This document shows, piece by piece, positions 36,392-44,563 of a stretch of 64,000 nt of DNA. The DNA is from Streptomyces sp. McG3. Lineage in GTDB: Bacteria; Actinomycetota; Actinomycetes; Streptomycetales; Streptomycetaceae. Position 1 is the stretch's first letter, and every line of letters begins with the position of its first letter. The position numbers and the translations under genes are program-made. Under the pieces are notes generated by a model. That model was not told the DNA's origin, searched no databases, and saw nothing but the letters and a program-made list of their open reading frames with translations. The stretch lies in NCBI RefSeq assembly GCF_018619185.1, contig NZ_JAAXYC010000002.1, positions 1 through 64,000 of the forward strand, in the 5' to 3' direction.

Positions 36392-37459
36392 TCAACGGCC
36401 CTGGAGTGACCTCACGTTGTCGCCGAAGGTCCAGCCCCGGGAGCCGTCCCAGTTCAGGGACCAGGTCATCAGCCCCTTGAGGGAGCCGTTGTAGTGGTTC
36501 CAGGCCTGCGAGACGAGGCCGGTGGACATGTGGCCGCCGCCGGCGCCGGGCTGGGCGGGGAGGCCGGGGACCTGCTTGTCGTAGGGCACCTTGATGGTGG
36601 TGCCCTGGATGACCAGCCCCTTGTTGAGGCAGTCGGTCTGGGCGGTGAAGCCCGCGACAGTGCCCGCGGAGTAGGAGTCGCCGGAGCAGCCGTACATGCT
36701 GCCGTTGTAGTACTGCATGTTCAGCCACCACAGGCGGCCGTTGTCGGCGTACTTCTTGATGACGGGCAGGTACGAGCCCCAGATCGAGCCGTAGACGACG
36801 CTGCCGCCGGTGACGTACGCCGTCTCGGGGGCCATGGTGAGGCCGAAGTTCGGCGGCATCGCGGCGAGGACGCCGTCGATGATGCGGATGAGGTTGGACT
36901 GCGACGCGGACAGCTGGTTGATGTTGCCGCTGCCGACGAGGCCGGTCTCGATGTCGATGTCGATGCCGTCGAAGTTGTACTTCTTCAGGATCGGGACGAT
37001 CGTCTGGACGAACCGGTCGGCCACCGCGCTGGAGCTGAGGTCGATCCCCGCCGCGGCTCCGCCGATCGACATGAGGGTGGTGAGGCCGGAGGCCTTGGCC
37101 TGACACATCTCGGCGGGAGTGGCGACCTTGACGGTGTTGTCCATGCCGTCCTCCCAGAGGACGGTGCCGTCGGAGCGGATGACGGGGAAGGCCGCGTTGA
37201 TGACGTTGTAGCCGTGCTGGGTGATGCGGGAGTCGGTGATCGGGATCCAGCCGAGCGGCGGGTGCACGCCGTTGGCCGCCCCGTCCCAGTTCTCCCAGTA
37301 CCCCTGGAGCACCTTGCCGGTGGGCTTCGACTTGACCGCGCAGGTCTCGGCGGCCGCGGTGTTCGTCTCCGCGGACTTCGGAGGCGCGGCTCCGACCAGC
37401 ATCGGTACGACGAGTGCCGCGGCCAGGCCGAGGCCCAGCAGTCGTGATGTACGCCCCAT
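36392..37459 (-). CDS. secreted GH18 chitinase
   Basis: Extracellular family 18 chitinase, 355 residues, hydrolysing chitin with retention. The signal peptide is MGRTSRLLGLGLAAALVV to about residue 25, after which the chain begins PPKSAETNTAAAET. The catalytic motif is NFDGIDIDIETG, giving DxxDxDxE with Glu as proton donor; LTTLMSIGGAAAG is the upstream SxGG motif. WWLNMQYYNG and GLMTWSLNWDGS complete the barrel. There is no carbohydrate-binding module, so it is a single-domain enzyme. The promoter carries two DasR-like operators. It degrades chitin to (GlcNAc)2 in the DasR/GlcNAc regulon (inference from operator). Confidence 0.92.
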   Translation of the reverse strand: MGRTSRLLGLGLAAALVVPMLVGAAPPKSAETNTAAAETCAVKSKPTGKVLQGYWENWDGAANGVHPPLGWIPITDSRITQHGYNVINAAFPVIRSDGTVLWEDGMDNTVKVATPAEMCQAKASGLTTLMSIGGAAAGIDLSSSAVADRFVQTIVPILKKYNFDGIDIDIETGLVGSGNINQLSASQSNLIRIIDGVLAAMPPNFGLTMAPETAYVTGGSVVYGSIWGSYLPVIKKYADNGRLWWLNMQYYNGSMYGCSGDSYSAGTVAGFTAQTDCLNKGLVIQGTTIKVPYDKQVPGLPAQPGAGGGHMSTGLVSQAWNHYNGSLKGLMTWSLNWDGSRGWTFGDNVRSLQGR

Positions 37460-37543
37460 GATCCGTATGTCCTTCCAGCCCGGGTCCGCCGCCGACGGGA
37501 CGAAAGGTTCGCCCCGTCCCGCCCTATGTCGTGACCCTGCCAA

Positions 37544-37585
37544 ACCGTAGAATGGTCCAGACCTTCGGTCAAGAGGTCTGGACCA
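37544..37585 (-). promoter_or_regulatory. chitinase promoter with two DasR-like (dre) operators
   Basis: Two 12-bp elements, TGGTCCAGACCT (37553-37564) and AGGTCTGGACCA (37574-37585), form a perfect inverted repeat; each alone is a near-palindrome like the dre consensus ACTGGTCTAGACCACT. Between them on the minus strand is TTGACC (37572-37567), and 17 bases on, TACGGT (37549-37544), a good -35/-10 pair. This layout matches known chitinase promoters of Streptomyces, where repeats flank the -35. Confidence 0.85.
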
Positions 37586-37654
37586 GACTGCCCGTACCCG
37601 GTGAAGGGGGGAACCGTCCGCGCAGGCGGTGCGCGCCCCCGTCACCGGACCGGG

Positions 37655-39100
37655 TCAGGAGTAGCGCAGGGCGATGGTGTCGCCGACGCCGATCGTCTTG
37701 TTGCGGGCGGCCCCGGAGAAGGCCGAACCGTCCACGGACACCTTCCAGGTCGCCGAGCCGGCGTTGGCCCTGCCGTTGACGGAGGTGATGGTTCCGGTGC
37801 CGGAGGCGGGGACCACGGAGGTGACGCAGCCCGCCGGGGTGGACGCGCTCGTCGCGGCGGCCAGCACGTCGCCGAGGGTGGTGGTCGTGCCGGTCGGGGT
37901 GAACGCCACCGAGCAGACCTTCAGGGCGCCGGTGCCGTCGTCCACGGTGAGCGCCAGCTTCGTCGCCGTACCGGCGGTGAAGCCGCCCGCCGCGACCCAC
38001 TTGGGCGCGCCCGCGGTGACCGGGGTGGGCGGCGCCGCGGTGAAGCCGCCGCCCGCGACGGCGCGCAGGGCGTCGAGGGAGGAGTAGGCGGACGGGGTGG
38101 TGTCGGAGGGCTGGTACTTGAAGCCGCCTCCCGGGGTGAACTGCTGGGCGATCAGGAAGTCGATCGGGGTTCTGCCGGCCGGGGTGAGGAAGTCGCCGGT
38201 CTGCGGGTTGATGCCGCAGGCGTTGAGCCCGGAGACGGCCCAGCCGTTGGAGCTGGTGTTGATGCCGTACATGGCGTTGAACGCGCCGGAGGTGTTGACC
38301 AGCTTGCTCTTGAGGAACGCCTTGGCCTGGAGGATGTCGGGGTCGGTGTTCGGGACGCCGGACACGCAGAGCGCGGCCATCGAGGCACCGGTCATGTCGA
38401 CGTCGCCCGGCTTGTTCAGCTCGGTCGCGTTGCCCTCGGCCTTGGCGTAGGTCCAGCCGCCGTCGTTGTGCTGATTGGCTCGCAGGCGGGTGACGACCTT
38501 GTCGACGAGCGCCTGCGGGATCCGCTGGGCGCCCGTCTGGGTTCTGGCACCTCCCAGGGCGAGGGCGGCGAAGACGGTGCCGTTGTAGTTGGCGGACGGG
38601 CCGAAGTAGCCGGCTTCCGCGTTCTGCCAGTAGCCGTAGATGTCGGCGATCAGGTTGCGCGAGGCGGAGACCCGGGCGGGGTCGATCCCGGCGGCGTACG
38701 CGTTGAGCGTGCCGCGCTGGTAGTCGGTGACGACGGGGGTGGCGGAGGGCCAGCCGGGGGTGGCCAGGAGGTTGCGGTAGACGGTGCGGGCGTTCTTGGT
38801 GGCGTCGCCGCCCGGCGTCACGTCCACGGCGGCCGTACCGGCGGCGGCGAGCGCGCTGAACGCCCACTCGTTGGAGAGGCCGGAGCCGGCGTACGAACCG
38901 TCGGCCGCCTGGAGGGACTTGACGTACGTCACACCGTTGGTCTTCGAGGTGGCGATCTGGGCGGGGGTGGACGTCGCGGCGGCGGGGAGCGCCGTGAGGA
39001 CGAACGCCCCGAGGGCGGCGGGCGCCACGAGGCCGAAGCGGCGGGACCTACGGGAGATACGAGAGTCGCTGGGCGTGCGGGATGTGACAGAACGGGGCAT
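37655..39100 (-). CDS. secreted transcobalamin-like protein (alpha-toroid plus DUF4430)
   Basis: A 481-residue exported protein. Residues 1 to about 43 are a signal peptide (core FGLVAPAALGAFVLTALPAA). Residues 45-355 form an alpha-toroid of prenyltransferase/squalene-cyclase-type repeats: SLQAADGSYAGSGLSNEWAF, QHNDGGWTYAKAEG, GDVDMTGASMAALCVSG, PGGGFKYQPSDTTPSAYSSL. Residues about 370-481 form a DUF4430 domain (TTTTLGDVLAAATSAS, GTITSVNGRANAGSATWKVS, VGDTIALRYS). Helical barrel then beta-domain is the order in animal intrinsic factor and transcobalamin, and DUF4430 is named in Pfam as transcobalamin-like. The leader holds a cobalamin riboswitch, and an AGGAGC lies six bases before the ATG. 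Likely a secreted corrinoid binder; binding itself is inferred. No cell-wall anchor. Confidence 0.85.
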   Translation of the reverse strand: MPRSVTSRTPSDSRISRRSRRFGLVAPAALGAFVLTALPAAATSTPAQIATSKTNGVTYVKSLQAADGSYAGSGLSNEWAFSALAAAGTAAVDVTPGGDATKNARTVYRNLLATPGWPSATPVVTDYQRGTLNAYAAGIDPARVSASRNLIADIYGYWQNAEAGYFGPSANYNGTVFAALALGGARTQTGAQRIPQALVDKVVTRLRANQHNDGGWTYAKAEGNATELNKPGDVDMTGASMAALCVSGVPNTDPDILQAKAFLKSKLVNTSGAFNAMYGINTSSNGWAVSGLNACGINPQTGDFLTPAGRTPIDFLIAQQFTPGGGFKYQPSDTTPSAYSSLDALRAVAGGGFTAAPPTPVTAGAPKWVAAGGFTAGTATKLALTVDDGTGALKVCSVAFTPTGTTTTLGDVLAAATSASTPAGCVTSVVPASGTGTITSVNGRANAGSATWKVSVDGSAFSGAARNKTIGVGDTIALRYS

Positions 39101-39224
39101 GTGCCTGCTCCTGGGATGAGGGGCGCACGGCACCACAGCGCCTCCCGGGCCGCGCGGGGCGGGGCAAGGGCAGGCCGGGGTGGCCGACGCCCGGACGCGT
39201 GGGTACGGCTTCTCCTGGGACAAC

Positions 39225-39345
39225 CACCGTCTGGGCATTCGGGCTCGGGAACGGCCCCCAGCCGTCCCACACCGCTGCGCGTCAGCCCCGGATTCGCACC
39301 GGGTTCCCCCCTACGGCAGGCCAGGACGCTACCCGAGGCGGCACG
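39225..39345 (-). promoter_or_regulatory. cobalamin riboswitch upstream of the secreted toroid-DUF4430 gene
   Basis: Minus-strand sequence shows the conserved core GGGAACCCGGTGCGAATCCG, then GGGCTGACGCGCAGCGGT, and the closing segment GAGCCCGAATGCCCAGAC. This is the B12-box arrangement of actinobacterial cobalamin riboswitches. It lies about 125 bases before the ATG at 39100. Boundaries are approximate. Expression should fall when B12 is plentiful. Confidence 0.88.
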
Positions 39346-39424
39346 GCCGCGCCAGGGACGGTCCGGGCGTGCGCCGGGACGATCGCGAAGGAGACACAGG
39401 CCACCTTGACGGTCTCTTCGAGAG

Positions 39425-39540
39425 CGTGTTCCAATCCGCCTGATACGCACTCAGCCCCAGGGGAAGCCGGTCGGAATCCGGCGCTGACCCGCAACCGTAG
39501 GCCCGCCACCGCGCGGGCGAGCCGGAATGCCTGGGGCCAG
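39425..39540 (+). promoter_or_regulatory. cobalamin riboswitch upstream of the ECF operon
   Basis: GGGGAAGCCGGTCGGAATCC, then GGCGCTGACCCGCAACCGTA and GAGCCGGAATGCCTGGGGC form the cobalamin riboswitch core and its P1-side closure. It ends about 135 bases before the GTG at 39677. A 7-bp hairpin ACGCCGT/ACGGCGT at 39556-39577 follows and may be part of the expression platform. Together with the minus-strand element it fills the 576-base gap 39101-39676 with nothing else recognisable. Confidence 0.9.
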
Positions 39541-39676
39541 GAATTTCAGCGAGAAACGCCGTCGCGGACTACGGCGTGGTTCGAACAGCTCCCTGCGGGC
39601 GGCCCTTTCGTGGCCGTGTCCTGCCCGGGGAGCCGTCTGCCACGCGGGGCCCGCCCGGACGACACGAGGGGCCGTG

Positions 39677-42460
39677 GTGGGGACCGCACAGCAACAGGAC
39701 CGGCGCGTGGGGAAGAAGAGACTTCTCCCGCTCATCACGGCCGCCGCGGTGACCTTCGCCGCGAGCGTGGCGTTCGTCACCGGCGCGGGACCGGCGGTCG
39801 CCGACCCCGTCGAGGAGTGCACGGCCACGAAGGGCGCGATCGTCGCGGTGGACTTCACACCGTTCGGCGGCGGTGTGGTACGCGGCTGCGACACCACCCC
39901 GGCCACCGGCTTCGAACTGCTCCGCGACGGCGGGTTCACCACCGAGGGCACCCAGCACGACGGCGACGGCTTCATCTGCCGGATCGGCAACGCTTCGTTC
40001 AACTCCGGTACGCGGTACCCGACTCCGGCAGCCGAGGACTGCGTGCTGACCCCGCAGGCCACCGCCTACTGGTCGTACTGGATCGCTTCGCCCGGCCAGA
40101 AGACCTGGTCCTACAGTCCGCTCGGCGCGATGAGCCGCACACCCGGGGCCGGCGACGTGGACGCGTGGGTGTTCGGCGGCACCGACATCGGCGGATCCAC
40201 CGGCCGCCCCACCTTCACCCCCGACGAGGTCCGCGCGGGCGGCGGGGCGACGCCCGGTCCGACCGAGGGCCCGACCGACGGTCCGGGCGTTCCCGCCGGG
40301 GAGATCGACGTACCGGCCGCCGCCCGCTGGGTGAGCGGTCAACTGCGTGACGGCACGCACGTGGTGGACGAGGGGGCCGAGGCGCCGAACGACTTCCTCA
40401 CCACCGAGGCCGCGTACGCGCTCGCGGCGGCGGGCGGCAAGGGCCCGGCGCTGGACAAGGTGACGGCCCACCTCGCCGGCCGGACCGCCGCCTACGCCTA
40501 CCCGAACGGCACGGACGCGGCGCCCGACGCCCCGGCGGCCGCCCGGCTGGCGCTCATCGCGGAGATCACCGAGGGCGACCCGCGCGACTTCGGCGGGCAC
40601 GACCTGCTCGGCGACCTCACGGAGCACGTGTGCCCGGCGGGCCCCGACGCGGGCAGCCCCACCCCAGGCTGCACGGCCAAGGGCGACTTCAACGGCGCGA
40701 CGTACGCGGACGGGCAGGCGCTGGCCGTGCTGGCACTGCTGCGCGGCGGGGTCCGGCCGCCCGCCGGGACCGTGGACAGGCTGGCCCAACTGGTCTGCCA
40801 GGACGGCTCGGTGACCAGCATCCTCATCCGCCCCGGCGAGAACTGCGACGGCGATCCGATGACCACGGGGCTGGTCGCGATGGTGCTGAAGGAGGCGGGC
40901 GGGCAGGACGCCGTCGTCGCCGGGGCGCGGACGTATCTGAAGAAGGCGCAGCTGGACTCCGGCGCGTTCCCGCCGGCCAACGGGGCGACCACCGGCTCCG
41001 TGGCCCCCACCGCGTACGCGGCCCAGGCGCTGCGCGCGCTCGGTGACGGCGGCGCGGCGGACGCGGCCGTCGCCTGGCTGTCGCGGGAGCAACTGGACGG
41101 CGGCGGCTTCGGGTTCGGCGAGGGCGCCACCGACCCCGCGCTGTACGCGACCGGCCCCGCCGTGCTGGCGGGGGCGGGCGTCGACCTGGTCACCCTGGTC
41201 GCGAAGGCCCCCGAGCCCACGGACCCGCCGACCACTCCCCCGGCGACCGGCGGCCCCACCCCGCGGCCGACGACCCGCCCGCCGGGGATCGGACCGGACC
41301 TGAAGAAGGGCATCGCCTACCTCACCCGCCCGTCCCATCTCCATCAGGGGCGCTACTACCAGGGCGACGAGAAGACGGGACGCGCCGATTTCGGCCTGAC
41401 CATCGACGGTGCGTTCGCGCTGGCGGCGACCGGGCACGACGACAACGCGCTGCGCACGATCGTGGACTTCCTGGAACAGGGCGGCAAGGACGGCGAGGGC
41501 CGGACCCTGGACGACTGGACCGGGCTGGGCGGCAGTCACGCGCTCGGCGGATCGATGGGCAAGGCGGCCGTCCTCGCCCAGGTCGTCGAACGCGATCCGC
41601 GGGACTTCGGCGGCCGGGACCTGATCGCCGGCCTGGCCGACGCGGTCTGCGCGAAGCCGAGCACCGCCCCGGACCGCAGCTGCCCGGCCGCGGGCGCCTA
41701 CACCTACGCACCGTCCGTCTTCGCCCACTCCCTCGGGATCCTGGCGCAGGTGCGCGCGGGCGAGGAGAAGGCGGCCGAGGCCCCGATCGCGTACCTCGCG
41801 GGGCTCCAGCACGCCTCCGGGGCCTGGCCGAGCCTGATCCCGGCGACGGGCGACTCGGAGGTGGACTCGACGGCGATGGCCGCGATGACGCTGGACCTGG
41901 TCCCGGGCGACGCGCACGCCGCCGCCGTGGACAAGGCGCTGGCCTGGCTGGCTTCCCGGCAGCTGGCGGACGGCGGCTTCCCCGGAGCGTCCGGCAACTC
42001 GGTCAACTCCGCGGGGCTCGCCGTGCAGGGCCTCTCCCTGGACGCGGAGAAGTACGACGCCCAGATCACGAGGGCGCTGAGGTTCCTCGCATCGCAGCAG
42101 AACGAGGACGGCGGGTTCAACGTCGCGAAGGAGGGTCAGCGGGGCTCGGACATCCGCGCCTCGGCGCAGGCCGTCGGCGGGTCCACCGGCATCTCCTTCG
42201 GCACCCTGACCCGCGACCTGGAGGGCACCACCCCGAACCCGGTGCCGACCTCGTCCGCCCCGGTGATCGTCACTCCTGGGGACAGCGCGGGCGGCGGCGT
42301 CGTGCACGCCGACGGTCCCGGCGGCGGGGGCGCCCTCGCGTCGACCGGTGCCCAGGCGCTCGGCCTGGCGGCGGCCGCCGCGGTGCTGGTCCTGGTGGGC
42401 CGGGGCACGGTCGTCGCCGCCCGGAACCGGCGTGCGGCGGCAGCGGGTGGTCAGCGGTGA
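39677..42460 (+). CDS. LAxTG wall-anchored protein with a beta-domain and two alpha-toroids
   Basis: A 927-residue surface protein, first gene of the B12-riboswitch operon. GTG at 39677 has GAGGGG five bases upstream. Layout: signal peptide to about residue 42 (LLPLITAAAVTFAASVAF); a cysteine-containing beta-domain at about 48-185 (TKGAIVAVDFTPFGGGVVRG, TGFELLRDGGF, YWSYWIASPGQKTWSYSPLG, GDVDAWVFGG), also found in the next protein; toroid 1 at about 205-500 and toroid 2 at about 540-860, with QLDSGAFPPANG, QLDGGGFGFGEG, QLADGGFPGASG, QNEDGGFNVAKEG repeats, joined by a Pro/Thr linker. The end is LASTG, a hydrophobic stretch and basic residues: a sorting signal for class E sortase (LAxTG). Probably a wall-displayed corrinoid-binding protein; the ligand is inferred from riboswitch and operon. 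Confidence 0.85.
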   Translation: MGTAQQQDRRVGKKRLLPLITAAAVTFAASVAFVTGAGPAVADPVEECTATKGAIVAVDFTPFGGGVVRGCDTTPATGFELLRDGGFTTEGTQHDGDGFICRIGNASFNSGTRYPTPAAEDCVLTPQATAYWSYWIASPGQKTWSYSPLGAMSRTPGAGDVDAWVFGGTDIGGSTGRPTFTPDEVRAGGGATPGPTEGPTDGPGVPAGEIDVPAAARWVSGQLRDGTHVVDEGAEAPNDFLTTEAAYALAAAGGKGPALDKVTAHLAGRTAAYAYPNGTDAAPDAPAAARLALIAEITEGDPRDFGGHDLLGDLTEHVCPAGPDAGSPTPGCTAKGDFNGATYADGQALAVLALLRGGVRPPAGTVDRLAQLVCQDGSVTSILIRPGENCDGDPMTTGLVAMVLKEAGGQDAVVAGARTYLKKAQLDSGAFPPANGATTGSVAPTAYAAQALRALGDGGAADAAVAWLSREQLDGGGFGFGEGATDPALYATGPAVLAGAGVDLVTLVAKAPEPTDPPTTPPATGGPTPRPTTRPPGIGPDLKKGIAYLTRPSHLHQGRYYQGDEKTGRADFGLTIDGAFALAATGHDDNALRTIVDFLEQGGKDGEGRTLDDWTGLGGSHALGGSMGKAAVLAQVVERDPRDFGGRDLIAGLADAVCAKPSTAPDRSCPAAGAYTYAPSVFAHSLGILAQVRAGEEKAAEAPIAYLAGLQHASGAWPSLIPATGDSEVDSTAMAAMTLDLVPGDAHAAAVDKALAWLASRQLADGGFPGASGNSVNSAGLAVQGLSLDAEKYDAQITRALRFLASQQNEDGGFNVAKEGQRGSDIRASAQAVGGSTGISFGTLTRDLEGTTPNPVPTSSAPVIVTPGDSAGGGVVHADGPGGGGALASTGAQALGLAAAAAVLVLVGRGTVVAARNRRAAAAGGQR

Positions 42461-43377
42461 ACCCGCGCCTCCTTCGCGGCGCCGCCCGGGCCCTGGGGGC
42501 CCTCGGACTGGCCGGCGCGGCGCTGCTGGCCCCCACCGGGCAGGCGTCCGCGGCCCCGCAGCCGATCGGCCGGTGCACCACCTCTTCGGGCGTGGTGCTG
42601 GCCGTGGACTTCAGCCACTGGGGCGGCCCCGTCTACCGGTCCTGCGGTACGACGCCGACCACCGGCTACGAGCTGCTCAACCAGGGCGGCTGGCGGACCA
42701 CCGGCACCGGGCACGACGGGCCGGCGTTCATCTGCCGGATCGGCTACAGCGGACACCAGGGCGGCAAGCAGTACCCGACGTCCCAGCAGGAGGACTGCGT
42801 CCTCACCCCGCCGGCCTCGGCCTACTGGTCGTACTGGCACGCCGACCCCGGGGAGAACACCTGGGAGTACAGCCAGCTCGGCGCGATGAGCTACCGGCCC
42901 CGGCCGGGCAGCGTGGACCTGTGGATCTTCGGCGGGACGAACATCGAGGGCACGAAGGGCCGCCCGACCGTCACCCCGAACCAGTTGCGCGCCCATAACT
43001 CCCGCCCCACGGGCGGCGATCCGGCACCGGAGCCGAGGCCCGATCCCGTACGGACGACGCAGCGGCCGGCGGGCGGCGGCCAGGTTCCGCCTCCGTCGGC
43101 CGCCGCACCGGAGGTCTCGGAGTCCGCGTCGCCCTCCGCTTCCGCGAGCGGGTCCCCGTCCGCCTCCTCCACTCCCTCCCCCAGTGCGTCCGCTTCGACG
43201 ACGGGGCCGGCGGCGGCTGCGCCGGAGAAGCCGGCGAAGGTGGTGGACGCCGCCCCGGCGGCCGACGTGGAGCACGACTCCGGGTCCGTCGTGCCGGTGG
43301 CGGCGACGGCCGGCCTCGTGGTGGTCATCGGCGGCGCGGCCCTCTTCGCCGCGAAACGCCGCCGCCGTGAGCAGTAG
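42457..43377 (+). CDS. membrane-tethered single beta-domain surface protein
   Basis: A 306-residue protein that starts with GTG inside the previous stop codon (GTGA overlap). After a signal peptide (ALGALGLAGAALLAPTGQAS) comes one copy of the beta-domain of the previous protein at about residues 40-165: SSGVVLAVDFSHWGGPVYRS, TGYELLNQGGW, FICRIGY, YWSYWHADPGENTWEYSQLG, GSVDLWIFGGTNIEG. A Pro/Ser/Ala-rich spacer of about 100 residues follows, then one membrane helix (VVPVAATAGLVVVIGGAALF) and a KRRRREQ tail. No LAxTG or LPxTG, so it is held by its helix. The position between the wall-anchored binder and the ECF membrane subunits suggests a hand-over or docking role (inference). Confidence 0.8.
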   Translation: MNPRLLRGAARALGALGLAGAALLAPTGQASAAPQPIGRCTTSSGVVLAVDFSHWGGPVYRSCGTTPTTGYELLNQGGWRTTGTGHDGPAFICRIGYSGHQGGKQYPTSQQEDCVLTPPASAYWSYWHADPGENTWEYSQLGAMSYRPRPGSVDLWIFGGTNIEGTKGRPTVTPNQLRAHNSRPTGGDPAPEPRPDPVRTTQRPAGGGQVPPPSAAAPEVSESASPSASASGSPSASSTPSPSASASTTGPAAAAPEKPAKVVDAAPAADVEHDSGSVVPVAATAGLVVVIGGAALFAAKRRRREQ

Positions 43378-44563
43378 TCACCGCGTGGCCCGGGCGGCGT
43401 CTGAGCCGGGCACGCCGGTGTCCGCCCCCGGGCCGGACACCGGCGGCCGGCGGCTGCCGCGCACCCTGCACCCGGTCGCCTGGTGGATCTGGGCGCTCGC
43501 CCTGGCCACGGCGGTCAGCCGGACCAACAACCCGCTGCTGCTCTTCCTGGTCCTCGCGGTGCTCGGCTACGTCGTCACCACACGCCGCACCGAGGCCCCG
43601 TGGGCGCGGGGCTTCACGTACTACCTCTACCTGGCGCTGGTGGTGGTGGCGATCCGGGTGATCTTCCGGGCGGTCTTCGCCACCGGAATCCGGCCGACCG
43701 ACCACTACCTCTTCTCCCTGCCGCACATCCCGACACCCGACTGGTACGCGGGCATCCAGCTCGGCGGCCCGGTCTCGCTGGAGGCGCTGCTGTCGGCCGC
43801 GACGGACGGACTGCGCCTCGCCTGCATGCTGTGCTGCATCGGCGCGGCGAACACCCTCGCCAATCCGAAGCGGGCGCTGCGCGTCCTGCCGGGCGCGCTC
43901 TACGAACTGGGTGTCGCCGTGACCGTGTCGATCAGCGTCGCCCCCCAACTGGTGCAGAGCGTGCAGCGGGTGGCCCGCGCCCGCCGGCTGCGGGCGGGCC
44001 GCAACAAGGGGCTGCGAGCGCTGAGGGGGATCGTGGTCCCGGTGCTGGAGGACGCGCTGGAGCGGTCGCTCCGGCTGGCCGCGGCGATGGACTCGCGCGG
44101 CTACGGCCGGGCCGGGTCGGCGACGCGCGGCTCGCGCCGGCTGACCGGGGCGCTGATGCTGCTGGGCATGTGCGGGCTGTGTGCCGGGGCGTACGGCCTC
44201 CTCGACGCGACCGCTCCCACGCTGCTGGGGCTGCCCGCCCTGGCGGCCGGCTCGGTGCTCTGCCTGGCCGGGCTGCGGCTGGGCGGGCGCCGGGTGACGC
44301 GGACGACGTACCGGCCGGATCCGTGGCGGTTCGCGGAGTCGGCGGTGGCGTCCTGCGGAGTGGTCTCCGCCGTGCTGCTGTTCGTCAACGTCGGCTACGA
44401 CCCGGCCGAACTGAACCCGTCCATCTATCCGCTGAGCTGGCCGACGCTGCCGCTCGTCCCGGCCGCCGCGATCCTGCTCGCGGGCGCGGCCGGGTTCCTG
44501 GCGCCGCCGCCCGATCCGCCCACTCCGCACATCCCCGCGCAGCGCACCGAGGAAGCCGCATGA
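43367..44563 (+). CDS. ECF transporter transmembrane component (EcfT / CbiQ-like)
   Basis: T component of an energy-coupling-factor vitamin transporter, about 398 residues. Several membrane helices are visible (HPVAWWIWALALATAV, LLLFLVLAVLGYVVTT, YYLYLALVVVAIRVIF, LTGALMLLGMCGLCAGAYG). The cytoplasmic coupling helices contain VARARRLRAGRN and AAAMDSRGYGR, matching the two short Ala-Arg-Gly-type motifs by which EcfT proteins contact the ATPases. I use the GTG at 43367, overlapping the previous gene by 11 bases; a GTG at 43385 is an alternative. Gene order T-A-S with coupled overlaps. Confidence 0.85.
   Translation: MSSSHRVARAASEPGTPVSAPGPDTGGRRLPRTLHPVAWWIWALALATAVSRTNNPLLLFLVLAVLGYVVTTRRTEAPWARGFTYYLYLALVVVAIRVIFRAVFATGIRPTDHYLFSLPHIPTPDWYAGIQLGGPVSLEALLSAATDGLRLACMLCCIGAANTLANPKRALRVLPGALYELGVAVTVSISVAPQLVQSVQRVARARRLRAGRNKGLRALRGIVVPVLEDALERSLRLAAAMDSRGYGRAGSATRGSRRLTGALMLLGMCGLCAGAYGLLDATAPTLLGLPALAAGSVLCLAGLRLGGRRVTRTTYRPDPWRFAESAVASCGVVSAVLLFVNVGYDPAELNPSIYPLSWPTLPLVPAAAILLAGAAGFLAPPPDPPTPHIPAQRTEEAA

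Noticed and set aside
39569-42307. A 912-codon minus-strand frame opposite the wall-anchored toroid gene
   Set aside because: It is antisense to a gene with a clear signal peptide, repeats and sortase motif, and has no domain of its own.
42457-43377. A sortase signal in the second surface protein of the B12 operon
   Set aside because: The C-terminus has a helix and basic tail but no LAxTG or LPxTG motif, so membrane anchoring is more likely than wall linkage.
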